DNA of 46,435 nt from Westiellopsis prolifica IICB1 (GTDB taxonomy: Bacteria; Cyanobacteriota; Cyanobacteriia; Cyanobacteriales; Nostocaceae): assembly GCF_004323185.1 (NCBI RefSeq), contig NZ_NAPS01000002.1, positions 808,228 through 854,662 on the forward strand, read 5' to 3'. The first letter of the stretch is position 1; each line of letters starts with the position of its first letter. Shown here piece after piece: positions 15,354-24,107 of this stretch. Below the pieces are notes generated by a model. The model saw only the letters and a program-made list of their open reading frames with translations, was not told the origin of the DNA and did no database searches. Made by a program: the position numbers and the translations under genes.

Positions 15354-16955
15354 ATGAATCCAAGCGCAAATAACCCAACTGCTGACATTGCAAGTGAGTA
15401 TTTAGAACGGGACAACAAAGATAAACAGGTACTAGCTATTTTGCTAGAAAAGTTTATGAACCAAAAAAACCAGATTCTAGTTCAGAAAACTGAGATGGGT
15501 GGTACTGAAGCTTATATCAGTTCTGTTACCTTGGAATGGTTTGCGGGTCGGGTTCGCTTTGCGTCTGCTTTACCTTTGCTTCAGCAAAAATATAATCCTC
15601 AGACAGATAATATTGATATTGATGCAGAAAGTATTGACGAAATTCAGCAACGTCCTTTGGATTGGTCACGTCAATTACCCCTCACACAATATTTAGCAGG
15701 TCGAAAAAACCATAAGTTTCCACCTGTGCTAGTAGTGATTAACCAAGCGTGGGTTGATGACCCCAAAGCTGCTGAGTGGGATAGTCAAGGACGAGCTGTA
15801 CAATCTACCACAGCTTTTACAGCTCTAGATCAAGAAGAAAAAGTTGGTTTACTTAATGTTTCTGAAGAGGATGTAACAATTTACGCATTAGATGGTCAAC
15901 ACCGACTCATGGGGGTACAGGGGTTGATGGAGTTATTAAAAACTGGCAAACTTCAGCGTTATAAGAAGGAAAAAACCCCAGATGACACTTTCATTACAGT
16001 TGATGATTTAATTGAACAATATCACCTTCAACCAGCTTATCTGCAAACCTTACCGAAAGAAAAAATAGGGATTGAATTTATTTGTGCAGTTGAAAAAGGC
16101 GAAACTCGCGAACAAGCAAGACGACGGGTGCGATCAATATTTGTTCATGTAAATTTAATGGCTGCACCTTTAACAAAAGGTCAGTTAGCACAGTTAAATG
16201 AAGATGATGGTTTTTCGATTGTTGCAAGAAAAATTGCTGTGGTACATCCACTTTTGGAACAGCGTGAAGGTAGAAAACCTCGTGTTAATTGGAATAGTGC
16301 AACAGTTGCAGCCAAATCAACTGTTTTGACGACGCTACAAGCTCTTACAGATATGTCTGAGCGATATTTAGGGCAAAAATTTCCTCATTGGAAACCTTTG
16401 GATAAAGGTCTAATTCCCAACCGTCCAGAGAATCAGGAACTTGAAGAGGGAATACAAGAATTTCACAAGCTTTTTGATGGTTTGGCAAGTCTTTCGAGTT
16501 ATAAGCTTTTAGAAGATGAGGAGACACCAGCTCTGCGAAAATTCAGCTTTGAAAAGGACGGAGGTGAAGGAAATATGCTTTTCCGTCCTGTTGCTCAAGT
16601 AGCTGTTGCACAAGCTTTGGGTATTTTGGTTTTCCGCAAAGGTTTCAAATTGGACGAGCTTGTTAAGAAATTGCGAAAATTTGACCAGCAGGGTGGTTTT
16701 AGTGGAATGGAGTTTCCCCAATCTTTATGGTATGGCGTTTTGTATGATCCAAATAAAAAGCGTGTCCAAGTTGCTGGAAGGGATCTCGCAGCGAAGTTAC
16801 TAATTTATATTTTGGGTGGTATTCAAGATCAAATGGAACGTGCTGAACTTCGCAAAGCTTTGGCTGATGCTAGAACAATTGAGAATAAAACTATGGGTTT
16901 TGATGGTAATTTTGTTGAGCCAAAACAGGTAGGACTTCCACCGATTCTTTCTTGA
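15354..16955 (+). CDS. dndB: DGQHR-domain protein DndB
   Basis: This 533-aa protein has the DndB signature D-G-Q-H-R at residues 180-184 (ALDGQHRLMG). The N-terminal region contains a beta-rich G-R-V-R-F segment, and a late R-R-V-R-S-I-F-V-H-V-N-L motif follows. DndB proteins regulate dnd gene expression and tune modification and are not strictly needed for it; DNA binding and ATP hydrolysis have been reported for some. At 533 aa it is longer than the ~360-380 aa of many enterobacterial DndB proteins, the extra being insertions and a longer C-terminal half. It is divergent from dndC and followed 165 bp later by a second, interrupted DGQHR gene. Confidence 0.9.
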   Translation: MNPSANNPTADIASEYLERDNKDKQVLAILLEKFMNQKNQILVQKTEMGGTEAYISSVTLEWFAGRVRFASALPLLQQKYNPQTDNIDIDAESIDEIQQRPLDWSRQLPLTQYLAGRKNHKFPPVLVVINQAWVDDPKAAEWDSQGRAVQSTTAFTALDQEEKVGLLNVSEEDVTIYALDGQHRLMGVQGLMELLKTGKLQRYKKEKTPDDTFITVDDLIEQYHLQPAYLQTLPKEKIGIEFICAVEKGETREQARRRVRSIFVHVNLMAAPLTKGQLAQLNEDDGFSIVARKIAVVHPLLEQREGRKPRVNWNSATVAAKSTVLTTLQALTDMSERYLGQKFPHWKPLDKGLIPNRPENQELEEGIQEFHKLFDGLASLSSYKLLEDEETPALRKFSFEKDGGEGNMLFRPVAQVAVAQALGILVFRKGFKLDELVKKLRKFDQQGGFSGMEFPQSLWYGVLYDPNKKRVQVAGRDLAAKLLIYILGGIQDQMERAELRKALADARTIENKTMGFDGNFVEPKQVGLPPILS

Positions 16956-17120
16956 ATTTTTGCGGTAATAGCTTGAATATCTTTTAAAAGTCATGTTCTA
17001 AAAGTTCCAGGATGTACTTTTACATTGCTTTTTTGCTTCTTATGTCATTTTTGATAGCCGAAAATTTTATATTAGTTATAATAAGCATGAAACAATTTAT
17101 ACTAAGATCCAATTATTTAT

Positions 17121-18305
17121 ATGGACGAAACGAACAATATTGTTACGAACAATGTCTCACATGATGTCAAAGCTAAACTCAATGCATTGCTTGAGCCATT
17201 CTTTTCAGAACATTATCGGGAACCTTGCTATCCTGGGCTAATTTTTCAGCAAGGGAAACGAAAAATGCTACAAATTAATGTACCAGCCAAGGATTTACCT
17301 ACTCTTCTCTAAGCTAAACCCTCCACTAACAATGATCCTGAATCAGGAAAAAATCGTCCAGAGGTTAAAGGTCATGCTGATGAAATAAAAGATTATGTTA
17401 TTGATCGAGCTAAAGCAGATAAACCCTGGGTTCTAGGGACAATTACAGCAAATGTTGATGAGGAGTATATTAAAATACACGATTTGGGTAGGGGAATTTG
17501 TATAGTTGTTATCCCTAATGGAGTTAAATTAGATATCACCGATGGTCAGCATCGTAAAAGTGCAATTCACCAATTGATATTCAGTGATGAAAGCCACTTA
17601 ATTAGTCATGACGATTTTGCAATTACGTTGATTTTAGAGGGAGATAAGCGTCAGTGCCAAACGGACTTTCGAGATATGGCTCAAACGAAACAATTGGATA
17701 AATCTTTATTGTTGTCGTTTGGTGAGTTTGAAGGTAGAGTTGGAATCACTAAAAACTTGATAGAACAAGTGCGAATGTTCCAAGGAAAAGTAGAGAAAAT
17801 CAAAAAATCTCCAGCTACTAAACAAAAGTTGATTTACACAACTAACTACCTAGCTCGTTTCGTAAGTTGTGTTTTTGCTGACAATCCAAATGATGAATTA
17901 CAGGGTTGTGATGTTGAACAATTATCAGAATCTCTAGTTGATTGCTTAAATAACTTTTTCTCAGAATGCAAAGATACAAAGGATATTTTTGAGACTAATT
18001 TTGAAAGACTTACAATCAACCAAATAACTGCTTTTAAAGAATATTCTTTATTAGGAGTAAGTGTTGGTCTCGAAGTTCTGGGAAGATTACTACACTGGAC
18101 ATATAACGTTGATAGAAATTATTTTGATTTACAACAAGTTTCATTACTTGCACAAATAGACTGGTCGCGGAATAACAGTCTTTGGGAAAACAATGTAGTT
18201 AGAAAAGCTGTAAATTCCGATGGTATAGCCTATAAAGTTTCTACCAGCCCTACTGCTGTGATGGATGCAGTTAGAATGGTAAAAGCCAAATTGGGATGGA
18301 CATAA
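17121..18305 (+). pseudogene. Second DGQHR-domain (DndB-like) gene broken by one in-frame TAA
   Basis: An open frame of about 394 codons is split by a single stop, TAA at 17310-17312, after 63 residues ending in D-L-P-T-L-L. The same frame stays open from 17313 to 18305 without another stop or any frameshift. The post-stop part carries I-T-D-G-Q-H-R-K-S-A (Asp141-Arg145 counted from 17121) and a D-M-A-Q-T-K segment typical of DGQHR proteins. The 273-residue piece from a TTG at 17484 has no good ribosome site. A nonsense mutation is the simplest reading; stop-codon read-through or a sequencing error are alternatives. It is unlike dndB outside the motif, so it is a paralogue rather than a duplicate. 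Confidence 0.85.
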
Positions 18306-18331
18306 ATATTTGTTGTTTAGCAGAAATTAAA

Positions 18332-18805
18332 TTAAGAGAGGAATTTACTTAAATCGAATTCCTCTTCTTGCTTATCTTTATTAGTTCTTATATGAGTCAG
18401 AATTAACAAAATTCGTTCTGTATAGTCTACTGCTCCTCGCAATTCACCTTGCAAAATTTCTAATCCGCCATTAGCATACTCTTCAAAAATATGGTTGCGG
18501 TTAGTTTCATATTCTTCTTCGCCTAATGAGAGGATTTTGATATCTTGAGTTTCGGTAATTCCCAGTAGTTTGATCACCCAATCATTACCCACAGATGCAA
18601 AGTATTCTAGCCTGATTGGTGATGGTTCTCTTTTAGAAATTTCTCCTAAAGGGACTCGCTTTTTATGCTTTGCACCTAAAGCAGCAGCAAACACTATTAC
18701 ATCAGCAAAGGTTTGAAAAGGCCCAGTTCCACCATCAGCTGATGTTAAAGCCTTGACCAACTCAGCTTTGTCTTTTGCAACTCTAATTCTACCTGTTTCC
18801 GCCAT
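18332..18805 (-). CDS. Dnd system-associated protein 4
   Basis: This is a 157-aa protein from the ATG at 18805; a TTG would add three residues. The sequence R-I-R-V-A-K-D-K-A-E-L-V, then G-P-F-Q-T-F-A-D-V-I-V-F-A-A-A-L-G, then K-K-R-V-P-L and the C-terminal D-L-S-K-F-L-S matches the small protein family annotated as Dnd-associated protein 4. Its role in phosphorothioation is not defined. It is convergent with the broken DGQHR gene (26 bp apart) and marks the end of the dnd island on this side. Confidence 0.8.
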   Translation of the reverse strand: MAETGRIRVAKDKAELVKALTSADGGTGPFQTFADVIVFAAALGAKHKKRVPLGEISKREPSPIRLEYFASVGNDWVIKLLGITETQDIKILSLGEEEYETNRNHIFEEYANGGLEILQGELRGAVDYTERILLILTHIRTNKDKQEEEFDLSKFLS

Positions 18806-18814
18806 TGTTCTCAA

Positions 18815-19262
18815 GTATACATTGTTGCAATTTTAACCGAAGCTTAAAGCTATGTCTAACGACAAACTGTAAAGTATTTGCTGAGTTTGCTCTGTCTGCG
18901 TTCTCTGGGCTAATCATCACTACGAACACATACTATATTGATGCGATCGCACATGGTTTCACCAATGACAACTCTCACCAGTAATTTTAGTGTCCCAACC
19001 TACTTATCTAATTTTATATTTTCACTTTTTAATTTGCTCTTAATTTGTGGTTAACACCGTCCTCGTAGAATCTTACTCAACAAAGTATCAAACCTTTTTT
19101 CAAAATATCGATTTTTAAATTAGGGTGTTAATTTCAGTAAAATTCATCACTAATTGTCTATCTATTTATTACTTCTCTGTTAAACACCTTATTTGTAGCG
19201 TTACTCAACTTAATAACGCAATTTTTGACTGACAATATTTTATCAAAAAAGGTCGCACAAAG
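18815..19262. other. 448-bp intergenic region
   Basis: This is AT-rich, with one HIP1 site (GCGATCGC near 18943). I see no ORF, tRNA or strong hairpin. It must contain the promoters of Dnd-associated protein 4 and of the metallophosphatase gene on the other side. Confidence 0.5.
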
Positions 19263-20243
19263 ATGCAAATCAAAAAACTATTTAAACTATTAATTCCATT
19301 CTGTTTATTTATTGTATCTGCAACCTTTGTTGCTTCTACTATTGCACAAGCATCATTTGATCCTAGTGAACCAAAACGTTTTGAAATTGCTCTCATTGGT
19401 GATTTACCCTATGATGCCGAGCAAGAAGCAAAGTATCAAGATTTAATTCAAGATATTAACAAATCTCGAAGCCGTTTTGTAATTCACGATGGAGATTTTA
19501 AAAGTGGCTCAAGTCTTTGTTCTGATGAGCTTTTCCAACAAAGATTCCAACTATTCCAGCAATTTAAACATCCTCTGATTTACATATTTGGTGATAATGA
19601 ATGGACAGATTGTCATCGTCCTGCTGCTGGTGGATATGATTCAATTGAACGCTTGACAAAATTACGCGAACTTTTTACACAAGGAAATCAAAGTCTGGGA
19701 CAAAGAACAATTACCCTTACTCGTCAAAGCGATAATCCTAAGTATACCAAGTTTCGTGAAAATGTCCGTTGGACACTAGGCAATGTTTTGTTTGTTGGTA
19801 TCCACGTTGTTGGTAGTAATAATAACTTGGGGCGCAATGCAGAAAATGATGCAGAATACGCTGAACGTAATAGTGCTAATCTCGCTTGGTTAAAAGAAGC
19901 ATTTGCACTAGCTAAAACAAGTAATAACCTTGGTTTGGTGCTTGTGATCCATGCTAATCCAAACTTTGATCTACCACCAACAGATGCACAACGAACTGGT
20001 TTCAATGATTTTATCAATGTATTGCAAACAGAGTTGCAAGAGTATAGTCAGCCAGTCATACTTGTTCATGGAGATAGCCATTATTTCCGAATTGACAAAC
20101 CTCTCAATACCTCAAATGGGAAGTCGATTACAAACTTCACTCGCGTTGAAACATTTGGTTCTCCCAACGTACATTGGTTAAGAGTCACTGTTGAACCACG
20201 CAATTCAAATTTATTTGAGGTAACTCAAGAAATTCTGCCATAA
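19263..20243 (+). CDS. Secreted calcineurin-like metallophosphatase
   Basis: This 326-aa protein has a signal peptide (about residues 1-30, cleavage near A-Q-A). The metal site is visible: I-G-D at 45-47, H-D-G-D at 75-78, G-D-N-E-W at 110-114, an H near 230 (VIHANP) and H-G-D-S-H at 269-273. This matches the two-metal phosphoesterase fold. It is probably exported to the periplasm or medium and hydrolyses a phosphate ester, for example in phosphate scavenging; the substrate is not known. It stands alone and is followed by a clear terminator. There is nothing to connect it with the dnd genes beyond proximity. Confidence 0.88.
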   Translation: MQIKKLFKLLIPFCLFIVSATFVASTIAQASFDPSEPKRFEIALIGDLPYDAEQEAKYQDLIQDINKSRSRFVIHDGDFKSGSSLCSDELFQQRFQLFQQFKHPLIYIFGDNEWTDCHRPAAGGYDSIERLTKLRELFTQGNQSLGQRTITLTRQSDNPKYTKFRENVRWTLGNVLFVGIHVVGSNNNLGRNAENDAEYAERNSANLAWLKEAFALAKTSNNLGLVLVIHANPNFDLPPTDAQRTGFNDFINVLQTELQEYSQPVILVHGDSHYFRIDKPLNTSNGKSITNFTRVETFGSPNVHWLRVTVEPRNSNLFEVTQEILP

Positions 20244-20282
20244 CATTAACATTTTCTTGCCAACAACACCTCGCTTCTCTAT

Positions 20283-20329
20283 CACCTTGGCTTGCTTTAC
20301 TAAAATTAAAGTAGCCAAGGTGGTTTTTT
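20283..20329 (+). terminator. Rho-independent terminator of the metallophosphatase gene
   Basis: CACCTTGGC at 20283-20291 pairs with GCCAAGGTG at 20314-20322, with an inner CTTTA/TAAAG stem, followed directly by a run of six T. This is the clearest intrinsic terminator in the window. Confidence 0.88.
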
Positions 20330-20528
20330 AGTTATTTTCGTTATTTGGCAATTGCGATCGCACTTCCTTTTCTTTGTGCGTCTATGTGGTTCGTTCCTCT
20401 CAATAATTGCGATCGCAGATTTTGTAACTTTATTTTAAGATGAGGTAAAAACCTATTTTGGCAGAATAATAACGATACCAACTAGAATCGAAGAGTAATC
20501 AGAACTACGCCTACTCAGAGGCTGTATT

Positions 20529-20864
20529 ATGGAAGACTTAGACCAACGCAAACTTTTGTCAGCACTGAGTCATGGAGCAATATTTTTTAGCTCTTTGATT
20601 GTATCTATCGGTATACCCATTGCAATCTTGTATATCAGCAATGATCCTATAGTTAAGGAAAATGCGAAAGAATCCCTAAATTTTCACATCAACCTTTATA
20701 TTTATGCGGTCATTTTTGGATTGTTGTCGATCATTCTCATTGGTATTCCATTCTTAATTGGTCTATTGATTATTAGTTTTATCATGCCAATTATTGCTGT
20801 TGTTCGAGTTCTCAGTGAACCCAATATACCTTACCGCTACCCATTTATCTTTCGTTTAATTTAA
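20529..20864 (+). CDS. DUF4870-like membrane protein
   Basis: This 111-aa protein starts at an ATG. The opening R-K-L-L-S-A-L-S-H-G-A-I-F-F-S, then P-I-V-K-E-N-A-K-E-S-L-N-F-H-I-N-L, matches the DUF4870 pattern, with three hydrophobic segments at about 13-35, 55-75 and 75-95. The function is unknown. It stands alone between terminated genes. The family call rests on the A-K-E-S-L-N-F-H motif. Confidence 0.82.
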   Translation: MEDLDQRKLLSALSHGAIFFSSLIVSIGIPIAILYISNDPIVKENAKESLNFHINLYIYAVIFGLLSIILIGIPFLIGLLIISFIMPIIAVVRVLSEPNIPYRYPFIFRLI

Positions 20865-20929
20865 AAAAGTAGTGTTTTATACAGATAATAATTAAACACT
20901 TATACTATCCGCCTGTGTCGGTAATTGTC

Positions 20930-20990
20930 CCCCTTGTCTTCCTTGTCCCCCTTGTCCCCGCGTCTGTTCCATCTGTCCATCTCTACAATT
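20930..20990. repeat. STRR-like TTGTCCCC array
   Basis: There are about five degenerate copies of CCTTGTCCCC in tandem, non-coding, in the spacer between the DUF4870-like and KTSC genes. The spacer (20865-21109) otherwise holds the hairpin at 21016-21045. Confidence 0.6.
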
Positions 20991-21015
20991 TTTTAGCAAG
21001 ACTTGACTAGTGATG

Positions 21016-21045
21016 ATTTGTATAGTATTTTTGTACTATACAAAT
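21016..21045. promoter_or_regulatory. Perfect 12-bp inverted repeat upstream of the KTSC gene
   Basis: ATTTGTATAGTA and its exact complement are separated by 6 nt. It lies 65-95 bp before the KTSC start codon, so it may be an operator, or the terminator hairpin of the upstream transcript, but there is no T-run. Confidence 0.55.
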
Positions 21046-21109
21046 TGAGTCCTGCATAAAAATCTACCAGAAATAGAAACTGTTGTGCCAATAGGAGAGG
21101 AAATTATAG

Positions 21110-21532
21110 ATGAAGCTATCGAAACTTGATTTAAGCAATGTAGTAGCGATCGCTCACTCTCAAGGACATTTACAGTTATTACTCGATCTCGGTCATGAGC
21201 TAGAGTTTATAGAAATTCCTGCACCCGTTGAAGCTTTTGAAGGACTGCAACATTTAAACGATATTGTTGCAGAAGCTAAAGATTTACCTTCATATGAAGA
21301 ATCAATCCCAATGTTACCAATTAATTCATCAATGGCGACTGCTGTCGGCTATAACGACGACAAAAATATTTTACAGATTGAGTTTCACAACGGTGCAGTC
21401 TATCAATATTCAGATATAGACCAAGATACTTGGCAAGATTTACACCAAGCTGATTCTATTGGTTCATTTTTCAATGAAAATGTCAGAGGTAAATATCAGT
21501 ATGAGCGTGTAAATGATGATTTTTGCTGCTAA
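21110..21532 (+). CDS. KTSC-domain protein
   Basis: This 140-aa protein starts at an ATG with GGAGAGG at ribosome-binding distance. The N-terminal ~65 residues are of unknown type. From about residue 75 the KTSC domain follows: S-S-M-A-T-A-V-G-Y, then L-Q-I-E-F-H-N-G-A-V-Y-Q-Y, L-H-Q-A-D-S-I-G-S-F-F and the end R-G-K-Y-Q-Y-E-R. KTSC domains bind nucleic acid or act with lysyl-tRNA-like proteins in some contexts; the role here is unknown. It is followed by a terminator and then repeats. Confidence 0.85.
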   Translation: MKLSKLDLSNVVAIAHSQGHLQLLLDLGHELEFIEIPAPVEAFEGLQHLNDIVAEAKDLPSYEESIPMLPINSSMATAVGYNDDKNILQIEFHNGAVYQYSDIDQDTWQDLHQADSIGSFFNENVRGKYQYERVNDDFCC

Positions 21533-21562
21533 TTACCTCGTTTAAACGTTCCTGGTGCTTCT

Positions 21563-21613
21563 GGCTAATTGCTAATAGCGAATTGCTATTGGTAATTAGC
21601 CTTTACTTTTTTT
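21563..21613 (+). terminator. Terminator of the KTSC gene
   Basis: GGCTAATTGCTAATAGC at 21563 onward pairs with GCTATTGGTAATTAGCC ending at 21602, with a short loop. A T-rich tract with seven consecutive T follows by 21613. Confidence 0.8.
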
Positions 21614-21622
21614 GTCAGACTC

Positions 21623-21727
21623 ATACCATTTTACGTTAATCGCGATACACATAAATTTTGTACCAGACACGATATATCGCGTCTGGTACGGATCTGTATT
21701 TGTATCAGGTTTTTTGTGAAATGGTAT
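21623..21727. mobile_element. MITE-like element, family A, copy 2
   Basis: This 105-bp copy is bounded by ATACCATTTTACG and TGTGAAATGGTAT and has a 30-bp central palindrome (21660-21689) carrying one mismatch. It is nearly identical along its length to the copy at 1998-2103. It contains no gene. Confidence 0.8.
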
Positions 21728-21840
21728 AAACCCTTTGCTAATACCACAAGTCGTCTTTATACGACTTCATAAAATCAAACAATCTGCTTAAAGCAGATTT
21801 TCACTATAAGACTGCGATTTCAATCGCAGGCGTTTTGTAA
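21728..21840. repeat. Dispersed hairpin repeat, family B, copy 1
   Basis: This repeat starts AAACCCTTTGCTAATA and has three internal stems (AGTCGT..ACGACT, AATCTGCTT..AAGCAGATT, TGCGAT..ATCGCA). It ends in GGCGTTTT. The same unit, over about 110 bp, recurs at 46071-46181. It lies directly against the family A element. Confidence 0.75.
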
Positions 21841-21913
21841 AGAGAATCATTATTTGCGATCGCGTAGCGGTGCTTTGCAGCATCGCTTTCCCGTTTGTTG
21901 TGAATGGGTTCTC

Positions 21914-22057
21914 GTTAATAAGCAACGTTGAAGCAAATTGAACAAACGCTTTAATGTTCTCTATGGATCAAGGAAGGTTAATAAGCAACGTTGAAGCGGA
22001 TTGAACAAACGCTTTAATGTTCTCTATGGATGAAGGAAGGTTAATAAGCAACGTTAA
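21914..22057. repeat. 63-bp tandem direct repeat (2.3 copies)
   Basis: Units begin with GTTAATAAGCAACGTT at 21914, 21977 and 22040. The first two (63 bp each) differ at three positions; the third is partial. The unit has no reading frame of note. No gene lies in 21533-22249. Confidence 0.85.
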
Positions 22058-22249
22058 TCTCAGTGTTCATAAATGATTGAGGAACGCTGTAGTACTAATC
22101 CCACCTAAAAAACTACATTCTCTTCACAAGTTCCTCATATTATTTCTCTAAATTTAGAATTGAAGCCTATTTATCTCCGATCTCTGGTATCGCTATATCA
22201 CCAATAAATTTAATAAACAGGATAATTACAAGCTGAGGGTTAAGAAATC

Positions 22250-22606
22250 ATGTCTAAAACTATTTTTAATTTAACATTGCCAGTCGTAGTAAGCTGCATA
22301 GAGGATGTTCTCGAAACTTATCCTCATCATCCTTATCAGCAAGCTTTCTCAATTCCTGATTTCCGTCAAGAACTAATTGCTCATGTCCTTAGTCAAGTAT
22401 CAAATTGCTATGTGGTTGGGGAAGAAAGTCAACAATCATATGGAAATTTCCAATCTTTGATTTGTGCGATCAAAGACAAGTATTGCATCGAAGATTTAAT
22501 CCGTCGCGGGATTGATAACATTATGTACAAACGGGAAAAACAGTTAAGTCTGCAAATTCCAGAGGAAGTTGATTCTGGTTTAGCCCCTTCTCATTGGTTT
22601 GGTTAA
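22250..22606 (+). CDS. Conserved cyanobacterial small protein (possibly ComFB-like)
   Basis: This 118-aa protein starts at an ATG. The N-terminal part reads F-N-L-T-L-P-V-V-V-S-C-I-E-D-V-L-E-T-Y-P; a helix I-P-D-F-R-Q-E-L-I-A-H-V-L-S-Q-V follows, and the C-terminus has I-E-D-L-I-R-R-G-I-D. I recall short proteins of this kind in filamentous cyanobacteria, sometimes annotated as late-competence ComFB family. The Cys-rich motif of true ComFB is not evident, so I keep that as a weak possibility. It lies 118 bp upstream of murF on the same strand. Confidence 0.65.
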   Translation: MSKTIFNLTLPVVVSCIEDVLETYPHHPYQQAFSIPDFRQELIAHVLSQVSNCYVVGEESQQSYGNFQSLICAIKDKYCIEDLIRRGIDNIMYKREKQLSLQIPEEVDSGLAPSHWFG

Positions 22607-22724
22607 GTTGAAACACCCAGATCAGAGGAATTTTTATCCAAAAATTTTACCCACTTTGACCAAGGTAGTAGTAAACTACTAACCATTTACGACCAAAATT
22701 TTGGAAACCGAAAAACCTCTGACT

Positions 22725-24104
22725 ATGGCTTGTTTTGCCAGTTTAAATCAACTAATTGATGTTCTTGCTGCCAAAGGAACTAATTTATCAGATGCAGCTT
22801 TAGCAAAATTTAGTCACGGAATACAAACAGATAGCCGTATCCTCAAACCGGGTGAAGTTTTTTTAGCTTTACGCGGTGAAAAGTTTGATGGACACGAGTT
22901 TATACCAATGGCGATCGCCAAAGGTGCATTAGCAGCAATTGTTGATTTTGAATACAAAAACTCAGAATTTCCTATATTACAGGTTAAAGATACTCTCCAG
23001 GCTTATCAAAAAATTGCCAGATGGTGGCGCGATCGCTTTGATATTCCGGTAATTGGGGTGACAGGTTCTGTAGGTAAAACTACTACCAAAGAATTAATCG
23101 CTGCGGTTTTGGCTACTCAAGGAAAGGTTCACAAAACTTATGCTAATTTCAACAACGAAATTGGTGTGCCGAAAACTCTATTAGAGTTAACTACAGAACA
23201 TGATTTCGCCGTTGTGGAAATGGCAATGCGGGGTAAAGGACAAATTGCGGAACTAACGCAAATCGCACGTCCCACAATTGGTGTGATTACCAACGTTGGG
23301 ACAGCACATATAGAATTACTCGGTTCGGAAGCGGCGATCGCAACAGCCAAGTGTGAGTTATTGGCAGAAATGCCCAAGGATAGTGTAGCAATTCTCAACT
23401 ATGACAATCCCTTGTTAATTGAAACAGCAGCAAAAGTTTGGCAAGGCAAAATCATCACTTTTGGCTTTACTGGCGGAGATATTCAAGGTGAGTTGATTGA
23501 TCACGAAACTTTGAAAGTCGCAAATATGCAATTACCTCTACCAATGCCCGGTCGGCACATCGCCGCTAACTACATGGCAGCTTTGGCAGTGGCGCAAGTG
23601 CTGGGTATTGATTGGTCATGCCTGCAATCTGGTGTGACAGTAGATATGCCAAGTGGGCGATCGCAACGGTTTGCATTACCCAATGATGTGGTAATCTTAG
23701 ATGAGACTTATAATGCTGCACCAGAAGCTATGGTAGCAGCGTTAAATTTATTAGCACAAACACCGGGTAAACGACGCATTGCTGTACTGGGTGCAATGAA
23801 AGAATTGGGAGAGCGATCGCGCCAATTGCATCAAAGAGTCGGTGAAACTGTAGAAAAATTGAATTTAGATGCTTTGTTGGTTTTAGTAGATGGACAAGAC
23901 GCCGAAACTATAGTTAAGAGTGCTGAGGGTGTCCCTTGTGAGTGTTTTACAACTCATGCAGATTTGGCAGCGAGATTAAAGACTTTAATGAAGGAAGGCG
24001 ATCGTATTCTTTTTAAAGCAGCACATTCCGTAGGATTGGATCGGGTTGTTAGTCAATTGCGCGCGGAATTTTCCAATTCTTATACCGTTTCACAAAAATC
24101 CTGA
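22725..24104 (+). CDS. murF: UDP-N-acetylmuramoyl-tripeptide--D-alanyl-D-alanine ligase MurF
   Basis: From the ATG at 22725 (MACFASLNQLI) this is 459 aa; the upstream TTG at 22701 would add eight residues. Mur ligase features are clear: the N-terminal uridine-binding part with F-L-A-L-R-G-E-K-F-D-G-H, the ATP loop G-S-V-G-K-T-T at 114-120, E-M-A-M-R-G-K-G-Q-I, and the C-terminal N-A-A-P-E-A-M, G-A-M-K-E-L-G and H-S-V-G-L-D. It adds D-Ala-D-Ala to the peptidoglycan precursor in the cytosol. The last seven codons and the stop lie in the end of a family A repeat (see findings), so the native C-terminus has been replaced by Y-T-V-S-Q-K-S. Confidence 0.94.
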   Translation: MACFASLNQLIDVLAAKGTNLSDAALAKFSHGIQTDSRILKPGEVFLALRGEKFDGHEFIPMAIAKGALAAIVDFEYKNSEFPILQVKDTLQAYQKIARWWRDRFDIPVIGVTGSVGKTTTKELIAAVLATQGKVHKTYANFNNEIGVPKTLLELTTEHDFAVVEMAMRGKGQIAELTQIARPTIGVITNVGTAHIELLGSEAAIATAKCELLAEMPKDSVAILNYDNPLLIETAAKVWQGKIITFGFTGGDIQGELIDHETLKVANMQLPLPMPGRHIAANYMAALAVAQVLGIDWSCLQSGVTVDMPSGRSQRFALPNDVVILDETYNAAPEAMVAALNLLAQTPGKRRIAVLGAMKELGERSRQLHQRVGETVEKLNLDALLVLVDGQDAETIVKSAEGVPCECFTTHADLAARLKTLMKEGDRILFKAAHSVGLDRVVSQLRAEFSNSYTVSQKS

Positions 24105-24107
24105 TAC
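24081..24107. mobile_element. Lone end of a family A element at the murF 3' end
   Basis: TATACCGTTTCACAAAAA-TCCTGATACA matches the right end of the element at 2071-2103 and 21695-21727 when reversed, with a few changes. No second end or central palindrome is found downstream, so this is a remnant. Confidence 0.65.

Noticed and set aside
21914-22057. CRISPR array in the 63-bp repeats
   Set aside because: Only 2.3 units and the whole unit repeats, so there are no variable spacers.
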